From the NCBI RefSeq assembly GCF_030348945.1, contig NZ_JAUCEN010000002.1, forward strand, positions 4,402,001 to 4,466,000: a stretch of DNA of 64,000 bases. The letters run 5' to 3'. The DNA is from Peribacillus sp. ACCC06369. GTDB taxonomy: Bacteria; Bacillota; Bacilli; Bacillales; DSM-1321. The notes beneath the pieces were generated by a model, which was not told the origin of the DNA, searched no databases, and worked only from the letters and a program-made list of their open reading frames with translations. A program made the position numbers and the translations under genes. Shown here piece after piece: positions 25,939 to 36,100 of the stretch. Each line of letters opens with the position of its first letter. Positions within the stretch are counted from its first letter, which is position 1.

Positions 25939-28398
25939 ATGAAAAAGGTACGGAATGGAATATGGATGTTTGTTACACTCGTTCTCATGCTATCTTTACT
26001 TCCAGAAATGTCTGTTAAGGCGGCAGCCGATCCGATCATTAAGGTTAAATTAAAAGGCTATCTTGGTAATAAATCCGAGATTACCGTCGAACCGGAAGTC
26101 ACGTACACTACGAATCTAGCAAATGTAAAACTAGAATCGAACAAGAAGTATACGTTGAGGGTCAGCGGTACGGACATTGTTGTTCAGACAGATTCAAAAG
26201 AAATAGGCAAAGCTTCTGAGATTGAAGTGAAACCTGAAACAGGGAACGGTCCACTTTCGATTAATGGGCGTACATACTTAGGTAGTTTACGTTTTATTAT
26301 GGAAGATGGGAAATTCATCCGTCCATATAACTCAATTGGTCTTGAAGATTATTTAAAAGGGGTTGTTCCAGCTGAAATGCCGGCTTTATGGAATCAGGAA
26401 GCCTTAAAGGCACAGGCTGTTGCGGCAAGAACCTATGCGATGAGCTACATCAACAGAACGCCCGATGACACAATGAGTTACCAGGTATACGGTGGCTACA
26501 CTTGGCACGAAAACTCAACAAAAGCTGTTAAAGCAACAGAAGGTCAGGTCATCGGTTATGGTGAAAAACAACATATAGGTTCAGATGCTCTTTTTTCCTC
26601 TAGCAATGGAGGGAAAACCGAGTCCAACAATAATGTTTGGATTGGTACAGAGCTACCATATTTAATGGTCAAAGACGATCCATATGATCCGCAAACTGTG
26701 TGGAGTTTTAGTGTAAAAAAGCAACAAATAGACCTTGCAAATTTAGATTTGACAAAAGCAGATACATGGTGGGCTAATACCAAGGAAGCTGAACAAACAC
26801 CAGTAATTTCTAATATAAGAGCATGGCTACAGAAAAATGGATATACCGGCAAAGACATTAAAATAACGGCTGTCCCTCACCTATCCCTTCACGCACTAAC
26901 AAGTGGCGGCAGGGTGAGTAAAGGAAGTATAAAGATTGAATTTATGGTGAAAGAAAAGGGGAAAGCGCTACAGCAAAGTGTAATATTAGAAGATGTAACG
27001 GCTTCGAAAATTAGAGACATTATCGGTCTGGGCATCATGAAAAGCTTTTTAGTAGACAAAGTGGATACTGCAAGGGATGCGATTAACGTTTCAGGCAAGG
27101 GATACGGCCATGGTGTCGGACTTAGTCAGTATGGCGCGAAAAAGGCTGGCGAAAAGGGAAATACGTATCGCGAGATTCTTGCTTTCTATTATGAAGGGAC
27201 AAGCTTAAAACAAGCTTATAAGCCCGAGCCTGAAGAAGTAGAACCAGTCAAGCCAGAACCGGCACCTATCATTCCAACGCCAATTCCAACACCAGCTCCG
27301 GATCCCGCACCTAAAGATGAAACGGCACCAATGATTAATAGTTTAAAAGCCCATTACGATTCTAAAACAAACCAAGTCAAAATAACCTTTGATACAAATG
27401 AAAAAGCGAATGTGACAGTGGAAGTTACGGATGAAAAAGAGCAAATCATCGCTTCTCTTGTCAAAGGGGATCAAAAGCCGTCAGGATCGCAATTAGCCAT
27501 TTGGGATGCATCAGAGGTAAGTAACGGTTCATACACCTTTGAAGTTAGAGCGATTGATAGTAGTAATAATGCAAGTTCAGCATCTGTTCCATTTTTATTA
27601 ACAAAGCCTGACACAGCGGCTCCAGTTATTAAAAATACAAATACCTCATATGACTCAAAAACAAATAAAGTTTTCCTGAAGTATGAGATCAATGAAAAAT
27701 CAAAGGTTACCGTTCAAGTAAAAGACGCAAAAGGCAAAATCCAAGCTACTCCGATCAATAATGCAGAGAAAAATGCCGGTGTCCAATGGACATCGTGGAA
27801 TGTATCGAAGGTTATGAACGGTAAGTACTCATTTGAAATTGCAACGATCGACAGCAATCAAAATAAAAACTCAGCAACGGTTCCATTTACTTTAACGAAA
27901 CCCGATATAACGGCACCTTCCATTAATAATATAAAAACCTCATATGATTCAAAAACGAGTAATGTTGCTTTGAAGTATGAGATTAATGAAAAGGCGAAGG
28001 TAACCGTTCAAGTAAAAGATGCAAAAGACAAAACCGTGGCGACACTAACCAATAATGCTACAAACAATGCCGGTATCCAAAGTGCATCATGGCATGTATC
28101 AAAGGTATCGAACGGAAAGTATACGTTTACCATTACAGCGATTGATCCAAGCCAGAACAAACGTACAACGACGACTTCCTACACTTTAAACAAACCGGCA
28201 GCGAAAAATATGACTGGTAAGGTCAATGCTACGAAGTTGAATGTCCGTTCCAAACCAACCACATCTGGGAAAGTTCTTGGCTCTTTGAAGAAAAACCAAA
28301 TCGTTACCGTAATTAATAAGAGTAGCTCTTGGTACAAAATTCAGTACGGTAAGGGAACAGGTTATGTGCATGCAAAATACCTAACGAACGTCCGATAA
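25939..28398 (+). CDS. Secreted SpoIID/LytB-domain protein with Ig-like repeats and SH3 domain
   Basis: 819 aa. Signal peptide at residues 1-29. A SpoIID-type lytic transglycosylase domain spans about 110-425, with the catalytic-type Glu146 in VVPAEMPALW, AVAARTYAMSY and GYGHGVGLSQYGAKKAG. A Pro/Glu linker (about 431-460) precedes three Ig/FlgD-like repeats of about 95 residues, each starting TAP and holding SYDSKT and NEKAKVTVQV. A C-terminal bacterial SH3 domain (about 755-819, LNVRSKPT) would bind the wall. SpoIID removes stem-free glycan during engulfment; this long secreted variant more likely remodels the vegetative wall. ATG follows AGGAGG. It has its own terminator at 28445. Confidence 0.92.
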   Translation: MKKVRNGIWMFVTLVLMLSLLPEMSVKAAADPIIKVKLKGYLGNKSEITVEPEVTYTTNLANVKLESNKKYTLRVSGTDIVVQTDSKEIGKASEIEVKPETGNGPLSINGRTYLGSLRFIMEDGKFIRPYNSIGLEDYLKGVVPAEMPALWNQEALKAQAVAARTYAMSYINRTPDDTMSYQVYGGYTWHENSTKAVKATEGQVIGYGEKQHIGSDALFSSSNGGKTESNNNVWIGTELPYLMVKDDPYDPQTVWSFSVKKQQIDLANLDLTKADTWWANTKEAEQTPVISNIRAWLQKNGYTGKDIKITAVPHLSLHALTSGGRVSKGSIKIEFMVKEKGKALQQSVILEDVTASKIRDIIGLGIMKSFLVDKVDTARDAINVSGKGYGHGVGLSQYGAKKAGEKGNTYREILAFYYEGTSLKQAYKPEPEEVEPVKPEPAPIIPTPIPTPAPDPAPKDETAPMINSLKAHYDSKTNQVKITFDTNEKANVTVEVTDEKEQIIASLVKGDQKPSGSQLAIWDASEVSNGSYTFEVRAIDSSNNASSASVPFLLTKPDTAAPVIKNTNTSYDSKTNKVFLKYEINEKSKVTVQVKDAKGKIQATPINNAEKNAGVQWTSWNVSKVMNGKYSFEIATIDSNQNKNSATVPFTLTKPDITAPSINNIKTSYDSKTSNVALKYEINEKAKVTVQVKDAKDKTVATLTNNATNNAGIQSASWHVSKVSNGKYTFTITAIDPSQNKRTTTTSYTLNKPAAKNMTGKVNATKLNVRSKPTTSGKVLGSLKKNQIVTVINKSSSWYKIQYGKGTGYVHAKYLTNVR

Positions 28399-28444
28399 CG
28401 AAATCAATCAGTGAAAAGCCCTAATCAAAATTTGGTGAGCACTG

Positions 28445-28481
28445 AAAAAGACCATGATTTTTTAATAGTCATGGTCTTTTT
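28445..28481 (+). terminator. Terminator of the SpoIID-like gene
   Basis: Stem AAAAAGACCATGA / TCATGGTCTTTTT with an 11-nt loop. Confidence 0.88.
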
Positions 28482-28676
28482 CTATATATTTCATTTCCGA
28501 TTGTAAATTCAGTCTGAAACAGCACCTTATTGGGGTCCCCACCGCATCGCCATCAAGATAAAAAATATAAAACACTCCAAAACGAAAAAAGAGCTACTTT
28601 TTCTGTAAAATTAATAGAAAAAAGAATTTTTTCGTTATGGGGATACAAATATATCTTAGCTTGATGATGGGTATGT
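28482..28676. other. AT-rich spacer before the R2 repeat
   Basis: No gene seen. The stretch ending in TTAGCTTGATGATGGG resembles, in inverse orientation, the sequence CATCGCCATCAAGCTAA near 25458, so both may be part of a wider repeat family. Confidence 0.35.
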
Positions 28677-28822
28677 GGATGAAACCCTCATTAGATTGAA
28701 GAAATTTGCGACACTCCTGCCGAATTACTGGCTAGCCGAGACACCACAGGCGCTTGCGCCGAGGAGGCTTGGCAGACAGTAGGCGGAAAGGGAGCGGATT
28801 TCTGAAATCAACGGAACTTTTT
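28677..28822. repeat. R2 intergenic repeat, copy 1
   Basis: GC-rich element reading from GAAACCCTCATTAGATTGAAG through GACACTCCTGCCGAATTACT and GGCGGAAAGGGAGCGGATTT to AATCAAC. It matches the element at 62.15 kb in the same orientation and, inverted, the one split at 42.6-42.9 kb. Not coding. Confidence 0.85.
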
Positions 28823-28828
28823 AATTAA

Positions 28829-28867
28829 AAAACTGCAGGCAAACCGAACAAGTTTGTCTACAGTCTG
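28829..28867 (-). terminator. R3 hairpin, terminator of the MocR gene
   Basis: CTGCAGGCAAAC (28833-28844) pairs with GTTTGTCTACAG (28852-28863), with T6 following on the minus strand. It lies directly after the R2 repeat and downstream of the MocR-type gene. Confidence 0.75.
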
Positions 28868-28908
28868 GAATCATCATGACTCTCTCTCGTGAATATCAAA
28901 GCATATGA

Positions 28909-30339
28909 TTATAAACTTTTTACAGCCTCTGCAAACCTTTTGATGCCTTCGTGAATGGATTCCTCATTTTCCCTTGCAAAAGTAAAGCGTACGTATTCCT
29001 TATTTGTACCTAGTGTTGAACCCGGAACGTATATGACTCCTCTTTTGATGGATTCCTCCAGTAACTTTATTTCGTTCAATGGCACTTTCAGCTTACACCA
29101 CAAATGAATTCCACCATTTGGCGAATTATAATCAACTTTTTTTTGCAGGAATTGTTGAAGACTCGAAACCATTGCATCCCTTCTTTTTTTCAGTTGGCCC
29201 CTTAAGTAGGCAATATGGGCAGGAAAATACTCTGAATCCAAAAAATCGTTTGCTATCCATTGAGTGAATGAGCCATGACCGAAGTCAACCTGCTGCTTAG
29301 CATCAGAAAGTCTCTCTATAACTGGTTTCGGTCCTATAATCCACCCAATTCTTAAACCGGAAGCAACAATTTTTGACAAAGAGCTTATATACAAAACATT
29401 TCCGTTGTTGTCCATCGATTTAAGAGTGGAAATTTCTTCCCCGGTAAAGGAAGTTAAACTATAAGGATCGTCTTCTATGACCGGTATTCCATATTCGGAT
29501 GAAAGTTCAAGAATTCTTTTACGACGGTTGATATGAAGGACAGTTCCTGTAGGGTTTTGAAATACAGGGTTCAAAAAGATCATCCTGATCCGATGTTTTT
29601 TATGGAGTTCCAGTAAATCCTCTGGGTTGATTCCATCTTTATCAACTGGTAAATGAAAAATTCTTAGCCCCGCGGATTGAAAGATGGGAAGGTTGTAACT
29701 ATATGATGGATCTTCCAATACAACGGCATCTCCTGGCTTTAACAAGCATTGGACCACCAGATGTATGGCTTGCTGTGCACCCGAAGTAATGAGTATAGAA
29801 GATGGATGCGTGTCAATTCTCCTATACTGTTTAACATGTTTGGTTATTGTTTCCCTTAAAACCGCATTGCCTTGAGGGTGATCATAACCTAAGCTACCAA
29901 TGAAGGACCTATTAGAAATGATTTCACGTAAGGATTGGACTGGAAATAAGTCTTCTGAAAGTTCCCCACTAGCTAAGTTAATAAGGTTATGCCCTTCCGT
30001 CTCTTTACGAATTCTTTGGGTTACTGGCATATTGGGCAAAAAAGAACCCGCTTCGATATATCTATTCCAACTAGGTATACGTTTTCGGGTAATTCCCCAG
30101 ATATCCTTGCTGATCATGGTTCCGCTTCCTTTTTTTCGTTCAACTAGCCCATTTGCTTCCAATTCATCATAAGCAGCAACAACTGTGCTTCTGTTAACTC
30201 CCAGTTCACTTGCCAAGAAGCGTTCAGACGGTAGCGGCTTATCCAATGAAAATGTTCCATCAGCAATGCCACTCTCGATGTAAGCTGCTATTTGTTTATA
30301 TAAAGGCTTCTTGGATTTTCTGTCAGTTTTCCATTCCAT
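28909..30339 (-). CDS. MocR-type regulator (GntR HTH fused to PLP aminotransferase fold)
   Basis: 476 aa, typical for MocR/PdxR proteins. The GntR winged HTH fills residues 1-75 (LPSERFLASELGVNRSTVVAAYDEL). A class I aminotransferase domain fills about 110-476, with PLP contacts including the Lys near 320 in ISSLSKIVASGLRIGW, the DDPYSL segment and a C-terminal VRFTFA. Such proteins use PLP as effector to control vitamin B6 or amino-acid genes. No pdxS/pdxT neighbour is present, so the target is unknown. It sits between the TOMM terminator and an R3 terminator, separately from both neighbours. Confidence 0.92.
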   Translation of the reverse strand: MEWKTDRKSKKPLYKQIAAYIESGIADGTFSLDKPLPSERFLASELGVNRSTVVAAYDELEANGLVERKKGSGTMISKDIWGITRKRIPSWNRYIEAGSFLPNMPVTQRIRKETEGHNLINLASGELSEDLFPVQSLREIISNRSFIGSLGYDHPQGNAVLRETITKHVKQYRRIDTHPSSILITSGAQQAIHLVVQCLLKPGDAVVLEDPSYSYNLPIFQSAGLRIFHLPVDKDGINPEDLLELHKKHRIRMIFLNPVFQNPTGTVLHINRRKRILELSSEYGIPVIEDDPYSLTSFTGEEISTLKSMDNNGNVLYISSLSKIVASGLRIGWIIGPKPVIERLSDAKQQVDFGHGSFTQWIANDFLDSEYFPAHIAYLRGQLKKRRDAMVSSLQQFLQKKVDYNSPNGGIHLWCKLKVPLNEIKLLEESIKRGVIYVPGSTLGTNKEYVRFTFARENEESIHEGIKRFAEAVKSL

Positions 30340-30488
30340 AAGCTACATCCTTTAAAATGTTTAGTTAAAAGCGTACTAATTAACTTTATATACTTATTCA
30401 TTCCCAAAAGTAGTAAAATCTTTAATTTCAGTATAATCTTCAGTAGAGATTATTGCACTCTTAGGATAGAAGCTGCACTACAAAATAA

Positions 30489-30532
30489 AAACGAAAGCCT
30501 CCATTTCTTAAATGAAATGGAGGCTTTCGTTT
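30489..30532 (-). terminator. Terminator of the TOMM operon
   Basis: Perfect 19-bp stem AAACGAAAGCCTCCATTTC / GAAATGGAGGCTTTCGTTT with a 6-nt loop, 8 bp after the SagB-type gene stop codon. Confidence 0.85.
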
Positions 30533-30540
30533 CATCTTTT

Positions 30541-32112
30541 TCAACAATGCAGACTCCCCTTCAGCCAAGGACGATTCCGATAGTGGCCGATCGGGACTTG
30601 GATAAGGCTCGTTTTTCCTTGAGGACCACCACCGATTTTGTAAAGTTCATCACACATATTCACATCAAAGCCGAGCAGCGGGTGCCCGTTCATTCCGAGG
30701 GCTGAGGCCGCTATCAGTAATTTCTGTACGAGCATACCTGCCTCCATTTGCTGGATGCGGTACCCTCTATATCCAAGCTTCTTTTTGGAATGATCTTGAT
30801 CGCCAACTACATGTATGCAGATCGGCACTTGCTGAAAGTTCATGATATCCAGGGACATTCCGTATTGCAATTGGAGCCGATGATCTCCTGATTGTATCTG
30901 TCGTAATGAATGTGTCGTGCTGTCATAATGGTATGCACCATCTTGAATGTCTTCCACATTATACAAACAAACATATAAGGAAACGCGATGTTCGTTGTTC
31001 TCGTTTGTTCCATCCAAATCATTTCGATAGGAGAACGAGGCGGTTGCCTCCTGCAGGAGAGCCGCCAGTTGCAGTTGACTGACTTTCCCTAGAGCGAAGT
31101 CCATTTCAGGTGAAAACCGCTTTCGGCAAACCGCAGCCAAATCATGGGATAACCTTTTAACGATAGGTAGGGTTACTACATGCCCTTCGCATTCGGCCCC
31201 ATTCTTTGGATCGATCGGCCGGAATGATTGGGTGGACTCGATCATGGATGCTTCATTCATTTTAGTTAACATCGGAAATTCCCTGATCCTCTTCGACCGA
31301 ACATAGTGTTCAGGCTGAATCCCCGTCAATTCCCTGCATAATTCCGTCGAAGTGACATGTCCGTCACTGTAGCTTTCATCCGTACACCAAAATGCTGGTT
31401 CTGCCGATAAGGGAATCACCGCATACGTGCTCTCCTCCTCTTTCGAAAGCCCGAGCAGATGATTGATGGCCCGGTCAAGGAATTGGAAGCAAACCCCAGA
31501 TGCGATTCCAAACCGTTTCGCCACTTCGAGTAACTGTCCAATGAGCACGCCCGCATCCAGACCTTGCAGGCGGTATGAAAAATTATTATATTTGTAGAAG
31601 TTTTTCCAAAACATCGTCGATACAAAAACCGTCCCAAAACATGAGGTAATATCAAAGGTTTCACCAAGAGCTCTTGTTACATATGAATCAAAATCCCCTT
31701 CCCGCAGCAATACCAACCGGTGGTGTGCCGCATCATAGTGGTATACGCCAGCAGGCACTTCCTCCATCTTCAAGTACACGTACAATTCACTTGGATACAA
31801 ACCTCCCCCTGATGGCGGAAAACGCCGGAATGACTGCATGAGGTCCTCGGATTCCGAGGATCTCGGTACCTGACTGACTTGGGTCAGGCCATATGCATAC
31901 CAGAGGAAATGACCGATTCCTTCGAGGTCCAGCTTTGCAGGCCCATTGCCCCCCTCAAGCGTCAGCGGCACCTCCAGTGATAGTGGAAAAACAGGCAAGT
32001 CACGGTAAATCTTATACGTTAGCGGTGCATCATCCCAATCCACTTCCCAATCCGGCGGACTTGCCTTTTCGATGTCAAAATGCAAATTGTGCAGAAATGC
32101 CTCTAGACTCAT
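30541..32112 (-). CDS. SagB-type dehydrogenase with two nitroreductase-like halves
   Basis: 523 aa. FMN-dependent SagB enzymes oxidise azolines made by the cyclodehydratase to thiazoles/oxazoles. The N-terminal half (about residues 50-270) holds the classic FPPSGGGLYPSELYVYLK and GVYHYD. The C-terminal half (about 330-515) repeats the layout with SLYVCLYNVEDIQDGAYHYD and MEAGMLVQKLLIAASALGM, but lacks the SGGGLYP signature. Single-domain SagB is about half this length, so this is a fused or duplicated form, as in some Bacillus TOMM clusters. ATG follows AGGAGGTAGGAGG. Last gene of the operon, 23 bp after the YcaO gene. Confidence 0.93.
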   Translation of the reverse strand: MSLEAFLHNLHFDIEKASPPDWEVDWDDAPLTYKIYRDLPVFPLSLEVPLTLEGGNGPAKLDLEGIGHFLWYAYGLTQVSQVPRSSESEDLMQSFRRFPPSGGGLYPSELYVYLKMEEVPAGVYHYDAAHHRLVLLREGDFDSYVTRALGETFDITSCFGTVFVSTMFWKNFYKYNNFSYRLQGLDAGVLIGQLLEVAKRFGIASGVCFQFLDRAINHLLGLSKEEESTYAVIPLSAEPAFWCTDESYSDGHVTSTELCRELTGIQPEHYVRSKRIREFPMLTKMNEASMIESTQSFRPIDPKNGAECEGHVVTLPIVKRLSHDLAAVCRKRFSPEMDFALGKVSQLQLAALLQEATASFSYRNDLDGTNENNEHRVSLYVCLYNVEDIQDGAYHYDSTTHSLRQIQSGDHRLQLQYGMSLDIMNFQQVPICIHVVGDQDHSKKKLGYRGYRIQQMEAGMLVQKLLIAASALGMNGHPLLGFDVNMCDELYKIGGGPQGKTSLIQVPIGHYRNRPWLKGSLHC

Positions 32113-32135
32113 CCTCCTACCTCCTAAGTCACCGC

Positions 32136-34079
32136 TTATGGAAAAGGATGCGGATGCGGATTGATCTGTTCGAATTCAAGCGGCCGTTTTGCATATCCAA
32201 GTTCCATCGGAACCCTCAGTATCCTCTCAAGCCCCGTTATGCGGGTAAGATGATGGCCGAATGTCATCGGCAGCATCCCCGGGATCAGCACTTTTACGCA
32301 ATGTAATCCATTCCGTTCAATCTCCGGTGTCGTCTGATCCACCACAATCACCTCGAGTTTCAATCGGCGGAACTCCTGAAGGATATCCTGCAGATCTTCG
32401 GTCAAGTCCGAATGATTCACCTTTTTCCCGAATTCTTCATCGAATGTTCGCATCGGCCGGTCAGCATCCAGCAGAAACTGCAGTCGCTCCTCGGCTTGCG
32501 GTAAACCGTACAGCATGCCATGATCATCCATTTTCCGTACCAGTGAGGAATCATGCAGCATTCTCTCAATCTCCTCCTGGTTTTCTTCCAATTTATCGTC
32601 AAGGGTCAGCATCATGCCTGCCAACTCGAAGACCGCGCTTTTCACCGCCCGGATCGGGTCCAGATGAGCCCCTGCCGCACATATGAGATTCAATCCTTTT
32701 TGTTTCCTGTTTTTTGCCAACGCCCATACGCTTGGTATACCGTGTTCCATGGTGGCATTAAACAAATGGATATCATACCCCGCTGCCGCCCTTGCCCTGT
32801 CAATCATCAATTCCAGTTCTTTGTCATTTGCAGAATAGGGGTCAAGACGTGCGAGGGGCAACTGCGCGTACCAGGTCAGCAGAAACGAATCACGTTCCAC
32901 CACTTCCATGATGCCGTAGAAAATGGCCTCCTCCAAACTTCCCCCTAATGCACAGCCATTGGAAGTTTCATAGACGAATCCATCTCCGCAGCCCAAGCTG
33001 TAATAGGAAAGCAATTCCGGGACCAAGATCGGCCGCTCTTGCAAAAATGAATGGCCCCACACCCAATCTATCTTGCGGTCAGGATCAAACGGTCGAAAAG
33101 GGAAATCCTTCTGGGCATAATGTTCCTTCGAGTGCACCCCTATCTTGATGGGATCGAGCGCATGATCTTTCAGGTTACTGTAGCTGTCATGTATGACTGT
33201 CCGTTTGCCGCGGGGCTCCATTCCGCAATACCTTTCCAATCCCTCCAATATGGCAGTCATCTCACTGACGGCGTATGAGAGAGTACGGCCTGCCGCCCCC
33301 TCATCTCCTATGAACAAAGGCAAATTAACACTTACATCGGCAAATGGCGGCACAAGGTCTATCATTTTATTATTCAAGAATCCTGTGCGGTGATCCAAGT
33401 AATCCTTGGCCAGAACTTCATTCAGATCATCCATTGAACGGGTCCGGTAACTGTCGGGACTTATTTTCGGACTTGGCTGTAACGAAATCCTTGCACGATC
33501 CTTCGAGTCATCAGGTAATTGGCTGCAAACAGGACACAAGGGATCAGGTAAAAACGAGTGCCACGAGCCGTTCAGCGTTTTCAGATTGATTAATGATACA
33601 CGTCCTTCCGAATTGGCGTGTTCTCCTTTCATCACCTTCCTTACCTCTGCACCAATCAGGTGAGCCATCTGCAAAAGGCCTGTGCGTGATGCCGCCGCAT
33701 CACGCTGTATCCCCCCATTTTCTTGCAGCTGTTTGCGGATTCCCCACATTTCTTTACGATCACGCCCGGCCATGAAATGTCTTTGGTCTGCACACTGTGA
33801 GCAACCTGTAATACCTGGGCGCACCAGCGGACCTACCACTCCCTCTCCAAATGATACGAACCCCCGCAGCCATGGAATGCCAGCTGTTCTTATCACCTCT
33901 TCCGCCTTTTGATGGACCGTGGGGTTCCAAGCATCTTGAAGCACAAGGACCAAAGCCGTCGTTTGCGGTATTCCTGCCTCGAAATCGGTTTGGCGATTGA
34001 CCTGATATTGGCCGGACAGGTCCCCATGAACATGGTCGGCCAACACTCCTTCCCCGACAACCAATACGTCAGTTTTCAC
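32136..34079 (-). CDS. YcaO cyclodehydratase with N-terminal E1-like domain
   Basis: 647 aa. ATP-dependent cyclisation of core cysteines to thiazolines. The N-terminal ~200 residues form an E1/ThiF-like partner domain with two CxxC pairs (GCSQCADQR and DPLCPVCSQL), probably binding zinc. The YcaO domain follows, with ATP/Mg motifs SEMTAILEGLERYCG and SLEEAIFYGIMEVVERDSF. The last residues HPHPFP form the PxPxP-type tail that is important for activity in azoline-forming YcaO proteins. GTG start at 34079 behind AGGAGG overlaps the stop of the preceding gene by 3 bp (GTGA), so the two are coupled. Complete by every motif visible. Confidence 0.95.
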   Translation of the reverse strand: MKTDVLVVGEGVLADHVHGDLSGQYQVNRQTDFEAGIPQTTALVLVLQDAWNPTVHQKAEEVIRTAGIPWLRGFVSFGEGVVGPLVRPGITGCSQCADQRHFMAGRDRKEMWGIRKQLQENGGIQRDAAASRTGLLQMAHLIGAEVRKVMKGEHANSEGRVSLINLKTLNGSWHSFLPDPLCPVCSQLPDDSKDRARISLQPSPKISPDSYRTRSMDDLNEVLAKDYLDHRTGFLNNKMIDLVPPFADVSVNLPLFIGDEGAAGRTLSYAVSEMTAILEGLERYCGMEPRGKRTVIHDSYSNLKDHALDPIKIGVHSKEHYAQKDFPFRPFDPDRKIDWVWGHSFLQERPILVPELLSYYSLGCGDGFVYETSNGCALGGSLEEAIFYGIMEVVERDSFLLTWYAQLPLARLDPYSANDKELELMIDRARAAAGYDIHLFNATMEHGIPSVWALAKNRKQKGLNLICAAGAHLDPIRAVKSAVFELAGMMLTLDDKLEENQEEIERMLHDSSLVRKMDDHGMLYGLPQAEERLQFLLDADRPMRTFDEEFGKKVNHSDLTEDLQDILQEFRRLKLEVIVVDQTTPEIERNGLHCVKVLIPGMLPMTFGHHLTRITGLERILRVPMELGYAKRPLEFEQINPHPHPFP

Positions 34080-36019
34080 CCTGATTCCTCCTCTCGCAAA
34101 AATACCCCAAACACACCTGCCAGTTCTTCCTTAAAGAATGGTTCCAGTTCTAATTCGAAAACGAAAATCCGCTTCTTATTCTTCTTCAGGACTTGAATGG
34201 CGGACTGTACTATCTCGGAATTCCCTGTTACCTCGCACGAAGGAATCACAAGATTCACCTTTTTTTCCTTAAGAACAGACGATGCCACTAGACCTGGAGC
34301 TGTGAGGCAAACGGTCTGGTTCTGAACTTTCATGATTGCCTTTTGCAGCGCGTTCCGTAATGCGATCGTTACATTCAAACCGACAGCGCCAGACCAGCCG
34401 TCGCTCGTTCCTGCCCAAACAACTGGGAAACCGGACACTTCCTCACCAAACGCGATGATTGGATCTCCTTGCAGCCGGGTCAACGCTTGTAAATAATACC
34501 GGCAGCGTTCATCATCCACATCTCCCAACTGCACCGACACAAGTTTCTCCTGGTTGAACTCCTTATTTCCAAACTCTGTATCTAAACTGCTTTGCAGCCC
34601 ACGGCAAACACATTCAGCAAATGTTTCCCCTCCTCCGACACCGATCGATTCCTTTATTTCGCCTGCTCCCTCAATCGGAGGAAGAGTCTGAATGAGCTGG
34701 CTGAGTGTCCGCGATGCATATGCTTCAACCCCTGCCAGACCGCTTTCCCTCCGCGCTTCCTCATGCGTCAAATCTGAACGGATAATATCAGGCAGAAGTC
34801 CGGCTGGACCTGACGACAACGGATCAACAACCTGAACGCGGCATTGAGCCAACGGCAGCTGTTTTAAATCGCCCTCTTCCCAAGTATGAAAGATTCCGGA
34901 TTCCGCCGATGTCAACCGGCTGAAATGCATGAACACTTTCCCCGGCTCACCCCGGCCCGATTTCTGTTCAAGCCGCTGATCAAAATCTTCAATCCATTTA
35001 GCTGCCCCTTTTCCCGTCACCCCCGGATGGGGAATGAATGGATGCCACTTTCCCTCCAATGTTTCCATATCCAACAGATAGAATTGATTGGCTTGTTCTG
35101 CAGTTGTAACACCTGTAGCCTCTTTGAACCACTCGAATACCATTATATTGGCTAACATCGCTCCGGCTGTGGAGGAAAAAGAAGAAGACGCCTGATCCTT
35201 TTCCAGCACAGTTTGATGTAAACGGTGCCACGCTGACTCCCAACATCCTTTGGAATCCGGATGGACAAGCGGGCCAGCCATGCCTATTTGATTGATGATC
35301 AATGCAGGAAACAGGACCTTTTTCCCTTGCCTGCAAACCGAATGAAGTTCTCTTAATTCCTTAATATCACCCTCCTGTGACACATATAATATCGAGTCGA
35401 ATGGCCGCACGATCTCCTGCCATTCAATCCCTGCTCCCTTCTCAAGCACGACCTCCTCTATCGCTGCCTCTTCGTCCGACTTACGCGCATGTGCAACGAT
35501 TTCCTTCAATCTTTCTCTATTGGTCGGTACCGTGTCCGTAATGAGGATATGGAATGTGGGCAGTCCGGATTCGATCAGCGCGGACACCACTGAAAGGAAC
35601 AGTGGGCCAGAACCTATTGCCAGAGCCCTTCCCTTTCGATAAGCTTGAAAACGGTATGCCCCGGAATCGCCGTAGCTGTCGAGGAACTCGATTTGGGAAG
35701 CATACCTTTCAAGAACCTGATCCCCTAATTGATGGGGACTGTCCTGACTTACATCCCGAACGAACCCATTCGCGTACAAAACCTCGGCAATTTCCATGAC
35801 ACGGTTCCGATACGGTCCAGGCAATCCATCCGTCAAATCGCTTAATGTATGGTCCCCGTTGAACATCGGCAATAACTTTTCAATCCATTGGACGATTGTG
35901 CTGCCCTCCATTCGGAACGAACTTATGTTATTCCTGAAATAAACACCTCTGTTTGGTTCCGGTAGAAAAAACGTATCCCTTTTCACTTTCAAACGCATAG
36001 AAGGGGTCAAATTCACCAT
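34076..36019 (-). CDS. Thiazole-containing bacteriocin maturation protein (ThiF-like, leader-binding)
   Basis: 647 aa from ATG 36019, which follows AGGAGGAGCGGA; an in-frame start eight codons earlier has no such site. Residues about 1-90 look like a PqqD/RRE-type winged-helix leader-binding domain (RGVYFRNNISSFRMEG, LPGPYRNRVMEIAEVLYANGFV). A Rossmann-like ThiF-type domain follows (LAIGSGPLFLSVVSALIESG), then a long C-terminal part. The architecture fits the Bacillus family named 'putative thiazole-containing bacteriocin maturation protein', thought to bring the precursor to the YcaO enzyme. It is the second gene of the cluster and coupled to the YcaO gene. Confidence 0.9.
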   Translation of the reverse strand: MVNLTPSMRLKVKRDTFFLPEPNRGVYFRNNISSFRMEGSTIVQWIEKLLPMFNGDHTLSDLTDGLPGPYRNRVMEIAEVLYANGFVRDVSQDSPHQLGDQVLERYASQIEFLDSYGDSGAYRFQAYRKGRALAIGSGPLFLSVVSALIESGLPTFHILITDTVPTNRERLKEIVAHARKSDEEAAIEEVVLEKGAGIEWQEIVRPFDSILYVSQEGDIKELRELHSVCRQGKKVLFPALIINQIGMAGPLVHPDSKGCWESAWHRLHQTVLEKDQASSSFSSTAGAMLANIMVFEWFKEATGVTTAEQANQFYLLDMETLEGKWHPFIPHPGVTGKGAAKWIEDFDQRLEQKSGRGEPGKVFMHFSRLTSAESGIFHTWEEGDLKQLPLAQCRVQVVDPLSSGPAGLLPDIIRSDLTHEEARRESGLAGVEAYASRTLSQLIQTLPPIEGAGEIKESIGVGGGETFAECVCRGLQSSLDTEFGNKEFNQEKLVSVQLGDVDDERCRYYLQALTRLQGDPIIAFGEEVSGFPVVWAGTSDGWSGAVGLNVTIALRNALQKAIMKVQNQTVCLTAPGLVASSVLKEKKVNLVIPSCEVTGNSEIVQSAIQVLKKNKKRIFVFELELEPFFKEELAGVFGVFLREEESG

Positions 36020-36100
36020 TCCGCTCCTCCTAACCCGAAGCATTCTACGTTCTGCTTCAGCACTTCACTTTAATCCTATGTACGACAATTTGTCCCTTAT

